The notes below the pieces were generated by a model. It did no database searches. It was not told where the DNA came from and saw nothing but the letters and a program-made list of their open reading frames with translations. A program made the translations under genes and the position numbers. A stretch of DNA of 64,000 bases. Source: Crenothrix sp043729335 (lineage in GTDB: Bacteria; Pseudomonadota; Gammaproteobacteria; Methylococcales; Methylomonadaceae). The stretch spans positions 1 through 64,000 of the forward strand of contig NZ_JAYTLQ010000029.1 in assembly GCF_043729335.1 (NCBI RefSeq). Direction: 5' to 3'. How positions within the stretch are numbered: the first letter of the stretch is position 1; each line of letters opens with the position of its first letter. Positions 16,770 through 26,400 of the stretch are shown here, piece after piece.

Positions 16770-17444
16770 ATGACTGATAACGAATTGAAAGAACTGGTGG
16801 CAAGTTTGGCAGTTGGCAATAAAGAGCTGCGTGAGGCTCAAAAAGAAACCAATGCGCAAATGAAACACACTAATGAACAAATAAAGCGCACAGATGAACA
16901 AATAAAGCGCACTGATGAACAGATGCAGCGCACTGTTGAACAAATGAAACACACCGATGAGCAATTAAAGCGCACTGATGAACAATTAAAACGCACTGAC
17001 GAAAAGCTGGAGCGTATTGGTATTCAGGTGGGTAATATCTCTAAAAATCAGGGCGACGTTGCCGAAGAATTTTTCTTTAATAGCCTGGCAAATAATACGC
17101 ATTTGGGTTTAATTCATTTTGAAGACATCACCATGAATATGACGAAGCACCGTGGCCAGATACAAGAAGAATATGATTTGGTAATGACCAATGGGGATGC
17201 CGTTGGCATTATTGAAGTCAAATACAAAGCCCATGAAAATGACCTGGATAAACTGGAACGTAAAATGCGGCACTTCAAAAAATTGTTTCCTATTTACAAC
17301 GCTTACAAACTGTATGGTGGCATTGCCTCGTTTCACATTAATGATGATGCAAAACGCCAAGCCTTAGAACGTGGTTTTTTTGTATTGCAACGCAGCGGCG
17401 AAGTAGTGCATACCGATTGTGCTGAAAAGTTACTGGTGCTATAA
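16770..17444 (+). CDS. heptad-repeat coiled coil with PD-(D/E)XK nuclease-like domain
   Basis: Residues 28-76 of this 224-residue protein are seven near-identical heptads of the type DEQLKRT, encoded by 21-bp tandem repeats, forming a charged coiled coil. Residues 95-224 look like a PD-(D/E)XK fold: GDVAEE helix, then EEYDLVMTNGDAVGIIEVKYK with D136 and E149-x-K151 in the right order for a metal-dependent nuclease core. Similar small proteins of unknown role are common in cyanobacteria and methanotrophs. The assignment of a nuclease core is from motif only. Strong ribosome binding site and extended -10 promoter support the start. Confidence 0.75.
   Translation: MTDNELKELVASLAVGNKELREAQKETNAQMKHTNEQIKRTDEQIKRTDEQMQRTVEQMKHTDEQLKRTDEQLKRTDEKLERIGIQVGNISKNQGDVAEEFFFNSLANNTHLGLIHFEDITMNMTKHRGQIQEEYDLVMTNGDAVGIIEVKYKAHENDLDKLERKMRHFKKLFPIYNAYKLYGGIASFHINDDAKRQALERGFFVLQRSGEVVHTDCAEKLLVL
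16851..16997 (+). repeat. 21-bp tandem repeat, seven units, inside the coiled-coil gene
   Basis: Seven 21-bp units (consensus GAACAATTAAAGCGCACTGAT with variation) encode consecutive heptads. Unit number could vary by slippage without breaking the frame. Confidence 0.85.
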
Positions 17445-17586
17445 GCTGCAACCCAAACTTTTTATGATGAATGCTTTGCCCTGTAGATCGTCATATATTG
17501 CCAATAACCGCTTTTACAACCCAGCGATTAGCTAAGCCACACTGCCAGATTAACGACAGGGCTGTTGATCCATCCTGGAAAATATC

Positions 17587-18240
17587 ATGCCCACCGCCCC
17601 ATACACCGATGCCGAACGCAACGCCGTGTACCGTGCCATCTACGAACGCCGTGACATGCGCCATTTTCGCCCCGACCCTATTGATCCTGCCATATTAGAA
17701 CGTTTACTACATGCCGCCCACGCAGCCCCAAGCGTCGGGTTTATGCAGCCGTGGCGGTTTGTGCGCATCAGTAATCTTGAGCTACGAAAAAACATTCATG
17801 CCCTAGTCGACCAAGAACGCGTCTGTACCGCCAAAGCTTTGAACGAACGCGAAGATGAATTTATGACGCTAAAAGTAGAAGGCATATTGGACTGCGCGGA
17901 ACTTTGGATAGCTGCTTTGTGCGAGGCACGCGAACAGCACATCTTTGGCCGCCGCACCTTGCCGGAAATGGATTTAGCGTCATTATCCTGCGCTATTCAA
18001 AATATGTGGTTGGCGGCACGCGCAGAAGGCATCGGCATGGGCTGGGTATCATTGTTTGAGCCAGAAGCCTTAAAATCTGCCCTGGCAATGCCGGAAGGCA
18101 GTCACCCAGTCGCCATATTATGCTTAGGCCATGTGGACAGTTTTTATGACAAGCCTTTGCTAGAACACCAAGGCTGGGCAGAACGTAAAAACCTTAAGGC
18201 TCTGCTCTTTGACAACTGCTGGAATATCCCATGTCCGTAA
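17587..18240 (+). CDS. bluB: 5,6-dimethylbenzimidazole synthase
   Basis: The 217-residue flavin-fold enzyme shows YERRDMRHFRPDPIDP, AAPSVGFMQPWRF and the BluB C-terminal segment with GMGWVSLFEPEAL. BluB cannibalises reduced FMN with oxygen to make 5,6-dimethylbenzimidazole, the lower ligand of vitamin B12. It overlaps cobT by 10 bp, so the two act as one unit: BluB makes the base and CobT activates it. Nitroreductases are the nearest alternative, but the cobT linkage supports BluB. Confidence 0.94.
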   Translation: MPTAPYTDAERNAVYRAIYERRDMRHFRPDPIDPAILERLLHAAHAAPSVGFMQPWRFVRISNLELRKNIHALVDQERVCTAKALNEREDEFMTLKVEGILDCAELWIAALCEAREQHIFGRRTLPEMDLASLSCAIQNMWLAARAEGIGMGWVSLFEPEALKSALAMPEGSHPVAILCLGHVDSFYDKPLLEHQGWAERKNLKALLFDNCWNIPCP

Positions 18241-19280
18241 TCTTTAATATCCCTCATTTATCAATCGAACTTACCGAAACCTTACAAACTAAAATCGACC
18301 ACAAAACCAAACCGCTCGGTGCGCTAGGACAATTAGAATCTTTAGCCCTGCAAATTGGCCTGTGCCAAAATACCCTGTCCCCGCAATTAAGCCAGCCCTG
18401 TCTTATTATTTTTGCAGGCGATCATGGTATCGTCGAATCCGGCGTGAGTGCGTATCCGCAAGTGGTCACCGCGCAAATGGTCAGCAATTTTTTGGCAGGT
18501 GGCGCTGCCATCAGTGTCTTTGCCAAGCAACACAACTTAGATCTATGGATAGTGGATGCGGGGGTTAATGCCGATATTAACCCGCATGAGCAATTGATTG
18601 CCGCCAAGATAGCCAAAGGCACACAGAACTTTTTAACTCAACCCGCCATGGCAATGACGCAATGCCTAGCCGCCATGCAAGCCGGTGCAGACATCATTTT
18701 GCAACGCTATAGCGCCGGTTGCAATTGCATCGGTTTTGGCGAAATGGGCATAGCTAACACGTCTTCTGCCGCCATGTTGATGCAGTGCATAACGGCTATA
18801 CCTTTGCCACAATGCGTAGGGCGAGGCACGGGGTTGGATGATGGCCAATTGCAACACAAGTTATCGATACTGGAACAAGCAATAGCACACCACGGAACGC
18901 TTACTGATCCCTTAACGATACTCAGCACTTTTGGTGGCTTTGAAATTGCCATGATGGTGGGGGCGTACTTGAAAGCAGCTGAATTAAAAATGCTGTGCAT
19001 GGTAGATGGCTTTATCGGTACGGCGGCACTGCTGGTAGCCAGCAAGTTGTATGCTAACGTTCTGGATTATTGTGTGTTCAGCCATGTTTCCAATGAGCAA
19101 GGCCATCAGGCACTGTTAAGCTATCTTGACGGTAAGGCGTTGCTCAAGCTGGATTTGCGCTTAGGTGAAGGTTCAGGGATTGCTTTGGCTTACCCGCTAG
19201 TGCAATCTGCTGTCTTGTTTTTAAATGACATGGCGACGTTTGATGAAGCCCAAGTAGCGGGTAAAAATACGCCGTTGTAG
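18231..19280 (+). CDS. cobT: nicotinate-nucleotide-dimethylbenzimidazole phosphoribosyltransferase
   Basis: The 349-residue enzyme shows the CobT signatures DHKTKPLGALGQLE, GDHGIVESGVSAYPQ, GFGEMGIANTSSAA and the C-terminal LGEGSGIALA with the catalytic glutamate. It forms alpha-ribazole phosphate from the BluB product in cobalamin assembly. It overlaps the end of bluB. Its stop codon lies within a 28-bp perfect hairpin that separates it from the convergent gene on the other strand. Confidence 0.96.
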   Translation: MSVIFNIPHLSIELTETLQTKIDHKTKPLGALGQLESLALQIGLCQNTLSPQLSQPCLIIFAGDHGIVESGVSAYPQVVTAQMVSNFLAGGAAISVFAKQHNLDLWIVDAGVNADINPHEQLIAAKIAKGTQNFLTQPAMAMTQCLAAMQAGADIILQRYSAGCNCIGFGEMGIANTSSAAMLMQCITAIPLPQCVGRGTGLDDGQLQHKLSILEQAIAHHGTLTDPLTILSTFGGFEIAMMVGAYLKAAELKMLCMVDGFIGTAALLVASKLYANVLDYCVFSHVSNEQGHQALLSYLDGKALLKLDLRLGEGSGIALAYPLVQSAVLFLNDMATFDEAQVAGKNTPL

Positions 19281-19304
19281 AGACGCAAAATCTTGCGTCT
19301 CTAC
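19277..19304. terminator. perfect 12-bp hairpin between convergent genes
   Basis: GTAGAGACGCAA, loop AATC, TTGCGTCTCTAC forms a perfect 12-bp stem. The cobT stop codon TAG is part of the first arm. Sequences of this type (GTAGAGACGCAA...) are widespread repetitive hairpins in bacteria. No T-tract follows, so the terminator role is inferred from the position between converging genes. Confidence 0.55.
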
Positions 19305-19315
19305 GATAAGCTCGA

Positions 19316-22300
19316 CTATTTTGATTCCTCATCAAAACCCAGCGGCTTAACTTTAGTTATCTTCTTATTCCACAAGCCGGTCTGCGAAAAACATTGCCAG
19401 CCCCACTGCAACCAATTAAGCAACGATACCGCCAGCCAAAACGACCAGGCAAACATCAGTAAACGGTAGACAATCAAAGGCACAGAGATTAAGGTCGCGG
19501 TAGGCAAGGTAGACAAACTACTATCTTGATACCAGTTTAAATGATTGGCTGTGGACTGATTGCCCGTGATTTGCATATCCGGCGATGCCCCTAACAAGCC
19601 CTGCCCGACTGCAAACAACAACACCCCTAGCGACAGCAACGTCAACATAGCCAACGCAGCTTGCAAGGCATTAAAGTAATTAAACTCTGACGCTGTTTGC
19701 CGAGATCGCCAGCCCAGCAACAGCAACCAGACAATCACTACACCCGCAAATTCCTGCGGAATTTGACTAAGCCCAACAAGTAATAAAAACCAATGCCTCG
19801 CTTTGAGCGGCGTCAGTGGCACTTTTCCCAAGCCTACGGACAGCAGCAACAGCACAATCAACACGCCCCAAAACAACACCGCCGGCCCCATCGTCGGGCC
19901 AAAAGCAAACAACAGCCAGCGGTTTTCAGCCAAATTAACATGCAGATTACTGTTAACGCTATCGCGCCCCAAATCAATTTGCGGTGTCGTCAACAGCATC
20001 CGCATAGCAACCGGCTCTTGCCAATTGACCTCAACCTCCTGCCTGCCTGGATTAACCGGCAAGGTCAGTTTTCTGCCTTCCTGACGAATTGGCAAAGACT
20101 GGCCATTGATCAACACTGATTGCAGCGTCGCCGTCTCCGGCAACATTAACGTATGCTGCGAGCCTTGCGAACTGCGCAGGGTAAGCTTTAATGCGGTATC
20201 CTGACTTCTAATGCTCGGCGTTACCTGCACATCACTGTTATCTATGGTTAAGGTCTGGCCTTCCACTGATTGCGGTCGGGTAATTTGCAAGCTGAGTGTT
20301 TCACCGGGCCAGGGATGCCATTCCGGCAACCATTGGCCTTCACTTTGCAAGTGCATCATGGCAATACCCGTAGGCACGACATGCCAGATAGGGCTGATAT
20401 TAGCCTGCCAGACTTCAACCCACTGATCGGTTTGCGCAGCAAGCAAAGATAAAGTATCGGCTTTTTCCAGGGTAGATTCCCATTGCAACTCGGTTTGCTG
20501 AGCGGCCATATTGACTTCAACCATACCCGATTTAACCACAACCCCTGGCGTGGTAACCGACTCACCTGCCAACAAAGGAACGCTTAAAATAATCCCCGAA
20601 TCCGCAGGCGATAAGCGTAGCATCCGGGTGATGACACGCCAATCCAGACCCAATTGTAATTGCCGCTCAAGTCTTACAAACGGCGGTAAATTGACACTGG
20701 ATAACTGCGCAGGTGTTGTACCGGTAGCCTCGATGGGTTTGGCCACACGAGTAAATTGCAGCTGGTTTTCCACTTGGCCGTTATCTTGTATACCGCTCAC
20801 ATCCCAGTCGGTACGCTCTACATTAACTTGATTGGGCTTAAGCGCAAACGGCAGCGTAAAGCTGCCTAGCAACGGCGGCACGCCGCGTAATAGCACTTGA
20901 TGGCCACCTTCAGGTAGATTAATCCACAAGCCATTGTTGTCCCGATACAGCCCTTGCGCCACTGCGCCATCAACCATCACTTGATTAGGAAACCATTGCT
21001 CATAATCCACCGGCAAAGGAATAGCCACCGATTGCTGGGCATGAATTTGCAAGGTAATCGCCAGTTCTTTGTCGTTAATCACTACTTTCATTTGTGGAAT
21101 TTGCGCACACGCTGGCAAACAATCAGGCGCTTCCAGCAAGCGGGTTTTTAATTCATCCAGTATCGCTTGTGCGGGGAAATCGGCATGAGCTTGTTGGGTA
21201 GGCGTAGCCAATAAAGGTAACACCGAGAACCACACCAATGCAGGTAACAGTGCTTTTGGGTTAAATTTAATTTTATCCAGAAAACCAAACAGCCGTAACG
21301 CTAAAGCCAGCACCAATCCCACACGTATGAAATTAAGCAACATACTCATCAAAGGGGACAAATACCATAAGCGCATTTGTTGGCCAGCATCCACCGAGCC
21401 ATTCCACGACAGCATGATTTTATGCCATTGCCATTGGGGTAAGCCCGGTCCCGTTTGTACTTTGGCTTTGGGATCGATGCGTTCAAAATTGGTTACAGCA
21501 CCTGCACTCGATGCATAATCACTTTTAGATTTATATTCAGGGGCTATTGCCGACTTAGCCATACTCTCCACACGCTCTTCACCGACCACAGCGGCATCAT
21601 TCATAACTGGTGCCGGTGCAGACTGAGCGACAGACGATTGCTGATAGTTAATACTTTGTGAAGGATATTCTAATTGTGGATAAAGCCCCGTCCGCACCTG
21701 AGTAACCATAAAAGGCAAGGTAATTAAAATCAGCACAAGGCCAAACACCCACCGAAAGCTATCGATCAGCTTAGAAAACCGATTGACTGGCAATACTTTT
21801 ATTAACGCCGTAGCCGCCAAAATAAACAACCAGACATAACGCGGCGCTCCCGGCTCATGCCAGATTAACGCCAGCGTGACTAAAGCAAATACGCCCCATT
21901 TCACATCAAATAATTTGGCTATCGCCAACGCTGCAATCAATACCAAAAAGAAATCCAGCAAATTCCACCGCGAAATCCAGCTGTCGGGTACGTTATCGAC
22001 GCCGGTAGCTGCCAGTAATCGCCAGCCTGGGGGTAAATTCAATTCAGCACTGACATTGCGGAAACTTTGCTCCCAGCCCACCGCACTAATGGCACTGATA
22101 TTACCCAGCACACGGCTATCGGCATCCAGGTTAATCGCACCTTTACGTACTTCCACACCTTGCTTACCAGAGTCTGCCTGTAAGGTAATGAGCTGGTTAT
22201 TGCCGTCCAGCATTACCTTACCCAATTGAGTTTTTGGCAACGCGTTCAAGCGCCAATCGCGGGTCATAATGCCAGTGATGACATCGTTAACGGTATAGCC

Positions 22301-23386
22301 GTCGCCATCAAAATTCAGCCACAGCTTTTTATTCAGATTAAGCTGATTGGGCTCAGGTTCAGGATCACCGCTACGGATGACTTTAAAGCCCATTACCTGA
22401 CCCTGGTTGATTTTATAAGTGGGCAGATGTTTCCATTCATCGGGTAAATTAGTTTGGCTGGCATCAATGGTGGCTAATTTCTCAATCTCCACCACCCGCA
22501 AATCCGGTTTGGCATCAAACACCCACAATTCAGATTCGGGCCAATCGGCATTGACTTTATTAAAGGGAACAATCTTGACTAGATTGCGACTACGGGCATT
22601 GATATCAATTTGCCATTGTCCAGGACGCACTTGCAGCAATAGCTGGCCATCGGGCTCAATGCGTGCCGGTAACGGGCTTTGTATGCTGAGCGGAATAAAA
22701 TCATCCAGCACCGGTTTTGCCATGCGAAGTTCCCGCTGCTCGCCGGAGATATTAAGCACCAGCCGCGTCGTCATGTTCATCGGCACGTCATCGCTAAAAT
22801 ACCTGAACACCTGCACATCCAGATTATTCTGGTTATTAACCGCTTGCTTTTGGCCGATATCGTTTTGGGTTAACCATAACTGGCCTTCTTTAATCACCGG
22901 CGCAGGCAATGCCTGGCCATTAATGCGGACAGTAATCAAGCCGGTATCGGAGGGAATACTCAGGTTTTCCGGTATGGTTTTCCAGATAAAATCGCCTTTA
23001 ATAGTGTAATTGCCAGAAGGTAACTTGATGGATGGCACGCCGTTACGTTCCATAACCGGCGCAGTTCTGGCGTTGACAGTAACATTAAGCGGCCAGCGTT
23101 TCTGATCACCGGGCAGACTTACCCAGCTTTCCTGGTAGACTTTCCAGTTAATGGCAAACGTGCCTTTATCCGCTGTAAAATCCAGATTTAACTGGGTCGG
23201 CCAGCTACAGCGTTTTTGCTCGTAACTGTTATACATAAACGGACAACCCAGATCAGGCGTATCTTTTAACACCCAATTCACCCACGGTTTAAGCGGCTCA
23301 GGTACCTGTTCCGGTTTTAATGGCGCAGCCTGTACGCATGATATAAAAACTGACACACTCAGCCATAACCAAAGCCTGAAACGCAT
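19316..23386 (-). CDS. large envelope protein of unknown function, multi-pass
   Basis: The 1356-residue product starts with the signal peptide MRFRLWLWLSVSVFISCVQA. Residues 22-470 are a beta-rich extracytoplasmic region with CPFMYNSYEQKRC. Membrane helices cluster at about 474-565, again near 680-735, and again in the last 200 residues. A second large beta-rich domain lies between the last two clusters. The pattern is one of two big periplasmic domains held by membrane bundles. No catalytic motif is seen and the family is not recognised. It converges on cobT and is divergent from the permease gene. The length and intact frame show it is under selection. Confidence 0.8.
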   Translation of the reverse strand: MRFRLWLWLSVSVFISCVQAAPLKPEQVPEPLKPWVNWVLKDTPDLGCPFMYNSYEQKRCSWPTQLNLDFTADKGTFAINWKVYQESWVSLPGDQKRWPLNVTVNARTAPVMERNGVPSIKLPSGNYTIKGDFIWKTIPENLSIPSDTGLITVRINGQALPAPVIKEGQLWLTQNDIGQKQAVNNQNNLDVQVFRYFSDDVPMNMTTRLVLNISGEQRELRMAKPVLDDFIPLSIQSPLPARIEPDGQLLLQVRPGQWQIDINARSRNLVKIVPFNKVNADWPESELWVFDAKPDLRVVEIEKLATIDASQTNLPDEWKHLPTYKINQGQVMGFKVIRSGDPEPEPNQLNLNKKLWLNFDGDGYTVNDVITGIMTRDWRLNALPKTQLGKVMLDGNNQLITLQADSGKQGVEVRKGAINLDADSRVLGNISAISAVGWEQSFRNVSAELNLPPGWRLLAATGVDNVPDSWISRWNLLDFFLVLIAALAIAKLFDVKWGVFALVTLALIWHEPGAPRYVWLFILAATALIKVLPVNRFSKLIDSFRWVFGLVLILITLPFMVTQVRTGLYPQLEYPSQSINYQQSSVAQSAPAPVMNDAAVVGEERVESMAKSAIAPEYKSKSDYASSAGAVTNFERIDPKAKVQTGPGLPQWQWHKIMLSWNGSVDAGQQMRLWYLSPLMSMLLNFIRVGLVLALALRLFGFLDKIKFNPKALLPALVWFSVLPLLATPTQQAHADFPAQAILDELKTRLLEAPDCLPACAQIPQMKVVINDKELAITLQIHAQQSVAIPLPVDYEQWFPNQVMVDGAVAQGLYRDNNGLWINLPEGGHQVLLRGVPPLLGSFTLPFALKPNQVNVERTDWDVSGIQDNGQVENQLQFTRVAKPIEATGTTPAQLSSVNLPPFVRLERQLQLGLDWRVITRMLRLSPADSGIILSVPLLAGESVTTPGVVVKSGMVEVNMAAQQTELQWESTLEKADTLSLLAAQTDQWVEVWQANISPIWHVVPTGIAMMHLQSEGQWLPEWHPWPGETLSLQITRPQSVEGQTLTIDNSDVQVTPSIRSQDTALKLTLRSSQGSQHTLMLPETATLQSVLINGQSLPIRQEGRKLTLPVNPGRQEVEVNWQEPVAMRMLLTTPQIDLGRDSVNSNLHVNLAENRWLLFAFGPTMGPAVLFWGVLIVLLLLSVGLGKVPLTPLKARHWFLLLVGLSQIPQEFAGVVIVWLLLLGWRSRQTASEFNYFNALQAALAMLTLLSLGVLLFAVGQGLLGASPDMQITGNQSTANHLNWYQDSSLSTLPTATLISVPLIVYRLLMFAWSFWLAVSLLNWLQWGWQCFSQTGLWNKKITKVKPLGFDEESK

Positions 23387-23617
23387 AATACCCCCTTAAT
23401 AATTATCCTAGCCAATCAACTTATTCTAGTTGCTAGCCCTGCTAATAGAAAGCCCACTACTGTATTTTAACTGACCTTTGCTTCAGCTTTTATAGCTAAC
23501 AGCCTGGCTTGAAGCGCTACAAAGCATATCCTGCAAGACAAAACGCTTTATTAATGGCATTATCCTTATGCCGTACCAGATTGAAACAAAAACTACATTT
23601 AATTAAAGGTGACAACA

Positions 23618-24745
23618 ATGATAACCACTCTATTATTTATTGCCGTCTGCTTTTTGGCATTTGCCAACGGCGCCAATGACAACTTCAAAGGCGTTGCTTC
23701 ATTGTACGGCAGTGGGACGACCAGTTATCGGCGAGCTTTAACCTGGGCTACAATTTGTACCGTGCTGGGCTCTTTGTGTGCGCTGTTTTTAGCGCACGCG
23801 TTACTGGTTAAATTTTCTGGCAAAGGCGTTGCGCCTGATACCTTAATACAAACAATCCCTTTTATGACCGCGGTAGCCGCAGGTGCCGGATTAACAGTTA
23901 TTCTTGCCACACGGCTTGGCTTTCCGATCTCAACCACCCATGCTTTGCTTGGCGCTATTGTTGGCAGCACCTTAGCCGCCGCGCCCGAAGGCATCAATTT
24001 AGCAGCCTTGCAAAATAATTTTATCTTACCTTTATTGTTAAGCCCGTTAATATCGGTGCTGTTATCCATAGCCGTTTATTCCAGCTTAAAACAAGTCCGG
24101 CAAGTGCTTAATATTGGCGAAGATTTATGCGTGTGTACGGAAAACACTTTAACCGCTAACGCAAGCATCATGAATAATCAAAACACATCAGCCGCGCTCG
24201 TTCAAAATAACGCGTCAAACATTAGTGTTGGCAATGCCAGCGATTGCCAACAACGTCAGGCGGCAGTGCTATTAGGTTTTAACGTTGAGCGGGTAGTCAA
24301 TGGCTTGCATTTTTTCAGTGCCGGTACGGTGTGTTTTGCGCGAGGTTTAAATGATACCCCCAAGATAGCCGGTCTGTTATGGTTAGCGCCCAACGTTGCT
24401 GTGCACTGGGTTATTATCTTAATCGCTGGCGTGATGGCTTTAGGCGGTGTGTTGAATTCGCGTCGTGTCGCCGAAACCATGAGCCATAAAATTACTACGA
24501 TTAGTCATGGTCAAGGCCTTTCGGCTAATTTAATAACCGCTGTGTTAGTGATCCTTGCCAGTAAATTTAGTTTGCCGGTGTCTACCACGCATGTATCGGT
24601 AGGGGCTTTGTTTGGTATTGGCATACGTAATCGAAGTGTTAATGGTGGCATGATGCTATCCATTTTAGCCGCGTGGGTTATTACTTTACCGTGTGCGGCA
24701 GCTTGTGCAGCGGCTGCTTATAGTTTGATTAATGCGTCCGTTTAA
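23618..24745 (+). CDS. PiT family inorganic anion permease
   Basis: The 375-residue membrane protein has the duplicated PiT signatures: FANGANDNFKGVASLYG and GFPISTTHALLGAIVGS in the first half, FARGLNDTPKIAGLLW and LPVSTTHVSVGALFGIG in the second. PiT proteins move phosphate (or sulfate in CysP-type members) with a cation. The substrate is not fixed by sequence alone. The loop joining the halves holds CVCTE and is rich in Asn and Ala. The ATG at 23618 with AAAGGTG before it is preferred over a GTG 9 bp upstream. The following membrane protein gene is probably co-transcribed. Confidence 0.88.
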   Translation: MITTLLFIAVCFLAFANGANDNFKGVASLYGSGTTSYRRALTWATICTVLGSLCALFLAHALLVKFSGKGVAPDTLIQTIPFMTAVAAGAGLTVILATRLGFPISTTHALLGAIVGSTLAAAPEGINLAALQNNFILPLLLSPLISVLLSIAVYSSLKQVRQVLNIGEDLCVCTENTLTANASIMNNQNTSAALVQNNASNISVGNASDCQQRQAAVLLGFNVERVVNGLHFFSAGTVCFARGLNDTPKIAGLLWLAPNVAVHWVIILIAGVMALGGVLNSRRVAETMSHKITTISHGQGLSANLITAVLVILASKFSLPVSTTHVSVGALFGIGIRNRSVNGGMMLSILAAWVITLPCAAACAAAAYSLINASV

Positions 24746-24789
24746 TGATCGTGTTTTAAAAAATCTCCCCTTCTTTATTGAGAGACAGT

Positions 24790-25269
24790 ATGTCAAATCG
24801 TTTTACCGCTCAACAGTTAAAATCTGATCTTATCCCACATTGGGGTGTTGTTGCCGTTATGCTGGTTATATTGGCGGGCTATATTATTGTCTGTCAATAT
24901 CAATATAAAGCGGGGGAATTGCCAGCCGTGTTACCTGAATCACAACGTATGTGGATTAGAACGCTGTGTTATGTGGGGGCTATTGTTATGTTTCCGTTGA
25001 CCAATCTTATACGGCATATTCAACTGCGTTTAAATCAAACCATGCCCGGTAATAAACCGGCCAATAAACGTTATTTGTTAACGATTGTGGTATCGATGCT
25101 GCTTATTCATAGTGTTGGGATTTTAGGTGTGGTTATGTTTTTTTTGGGCGATGATTTTAATACCGTTTATATATTGCTGGGCATGTCGGCTTTAGGGGCT
25201 TTTTTGTACCGGCCTAAGGTAGATGAGTATGTGAGTATTATTGAGGCGTTGGAGAACCGAAATCCTTAG
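24790..25269 (+). CDS. four-helix membrane protein of unknown function
   Basis: The 159-residue product has hydrophobic segments at about residues 20-42, 60-80, 100-120 and 125-145, with a cytoplasmic-looking tail RPKVDEYVSIIEALENRNP. The ATG at 24790 follows a GAGAGAC site; a TTG four codons upstream is less likely. It lies 44 bp after the permease gene, suggesting a shared transcript and perhaps an accessory role. No known domain is recognised. Confidence 0.7.
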   Translation: MSNRFTAQQLKSDLIPHWGVVAVMLVILAGYIIVCQYQYKAGELPAVLPESQRMWIRTLCYVGAIVMFPLTNLIRHIQLRLNQTMPGNKPANKRYLLTIVVSMLLIHSVGILGVVMFFLGDDFNTVYILLGMSALGAFLYRPKVDEYVSIIEALENRNP

Positions 25270-25343
25270 AATGAGTAGATTAAGTTTTTGATCCACATTA
25301 TTTCTAAGCTGATTGTTTCCCTTAATATAAAACAAAATCACCC

Positions 25344-26270
25344 ATGGCCAAAAAAACCCGCATTCCTTGTGAAAGCCCATTTCCCTCTGCCAAAGAGGAT
25401 GTTACCAACGTCTCTTATGATTACGGGACGCCACAAAGCAAATCGCCGTCTTACCGGCTGGCCTATGATGACCTCGATTTCATCATGCGCGATGAATTAC
25501 GCCCAGTCAGATTACAGCTGGAGCTACTCAAACCAGAACTGGCGCAGCTTGAACACAATATCCAATCTACCGTGGTTATTTTCGGCAGTGCCCGTATTCC
25601 AGATAAACCAGCGGCTGAAAAAACATTACGCGAACGTGAAGCGGTGTTAAGTGCAGCACCTGACGATGCAGACCATCAACAGCAGGTAGCAACTGCCCGG
25701 CGTATTGTTGAAAAATGCCATTACTATGATGAAGCCCGTAAGCTAGGGCAGATCATTACGCTAGAAGCCAAAAGGCTGGAGCATAATCTGGTGGTAGTCA
25801 CCGGTGGAGGCGGGGGTATTATGGAAGCTGCTAACCGAGGTGCCGATGATGTGGGCGGTAAAAGCATAGGCCTTAATATCGTCCTGCCGTTTGAACAAAA
25901 ACCTAACCGTTATATCACGCCAGAACTGTGTTTCCAGTTTCATTATTTTGCCATCCGGAAAATGCACTTTCTCATGCGTGCAATAGCGTTGGTGGCTTTT
26001 CCTGGCGGCTTCGGCACACTGGATGAACTGTTTGAAACCCTGACTTTAATTCAAACTAAAAAAGTGCGGCGGGTTCCCGTTATTTTGTTCGGTCGACATT
26101 ACTGGGATAAGATTATCAACTTCGATGCGATGGTTGAAGAAGGTGTCATTAGCCACCACGACCTTAAACTGATTGATTATGCCGAAACCGCCGAACAAGC
26201 CTGGGAACTGATTCTTGCAGGCTATACCACTAACGGTGATAATCACAGCGACCCTAAAACACCACTCTAA
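25344..26270 (+). CDS. LOG family protein (TIGR00730-like, Rossmann fold)
   Basis: The 308-residue protein contains VTGGGGGIMEAANRGADD and FPGGFGTLDELFETLTLIQ, the two signatures of LOG-type phosphoribohydrolases that release free cytokinin-like bases or act as nucleotide 5'-monophosphate nucleosidases. The N-terminal extension of about 80 residues and the insert around 100-135 put it in the long subgroup, whose substrate is less certain. There is no clear ribosome binding site before the ATG. It appears to be a single gene. Confidence 0.88.
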   Translation: MAKKTRIPCESPFPSAKEDVTNVSYDYGTPQSKSPSYRLAYDDLDFIMRDELRPVRLQLELLKPELAQLEHNIQSTVVIFGSARIPDKPAAEKTLREREAVLSAAPDDADHQQQVATARRIVEKCHYYDEARKLGQIITLEAKRLEHNLVVVTGGGGGIMEAANRGADDVGGKSIGLNIVLPFEQKPNRYITPELCFQFHYFAIRKMHFLMRAIALVAFPGGFGTLDELFETLTLIQTKKVRRVPVILFGRHYWDKIINFDAMVEEGVISHHDLKLIDYAETAEQAWELILAGYTTNGDNHSDPKTPL

Positions 26271-26400
26271 TAGTTCACATTTTAATTGGACTACCTACTG
26301 CATTTTGTACACCTGCCAGTGTGCAGGTACCCTCTGGGGCATAAGTAAATCCGCACCTACATCAAAAAACTTGATCGAATGTGTCATGCACGTTTCTAAG

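Noticed and set aside
17445..17586. Possible cobalamin riboswitch before bluB
   Set aside because: A GCCACACTGCC word near 17535 recalls the B12 box, but the rest of the conserved core and the other helices are missing.
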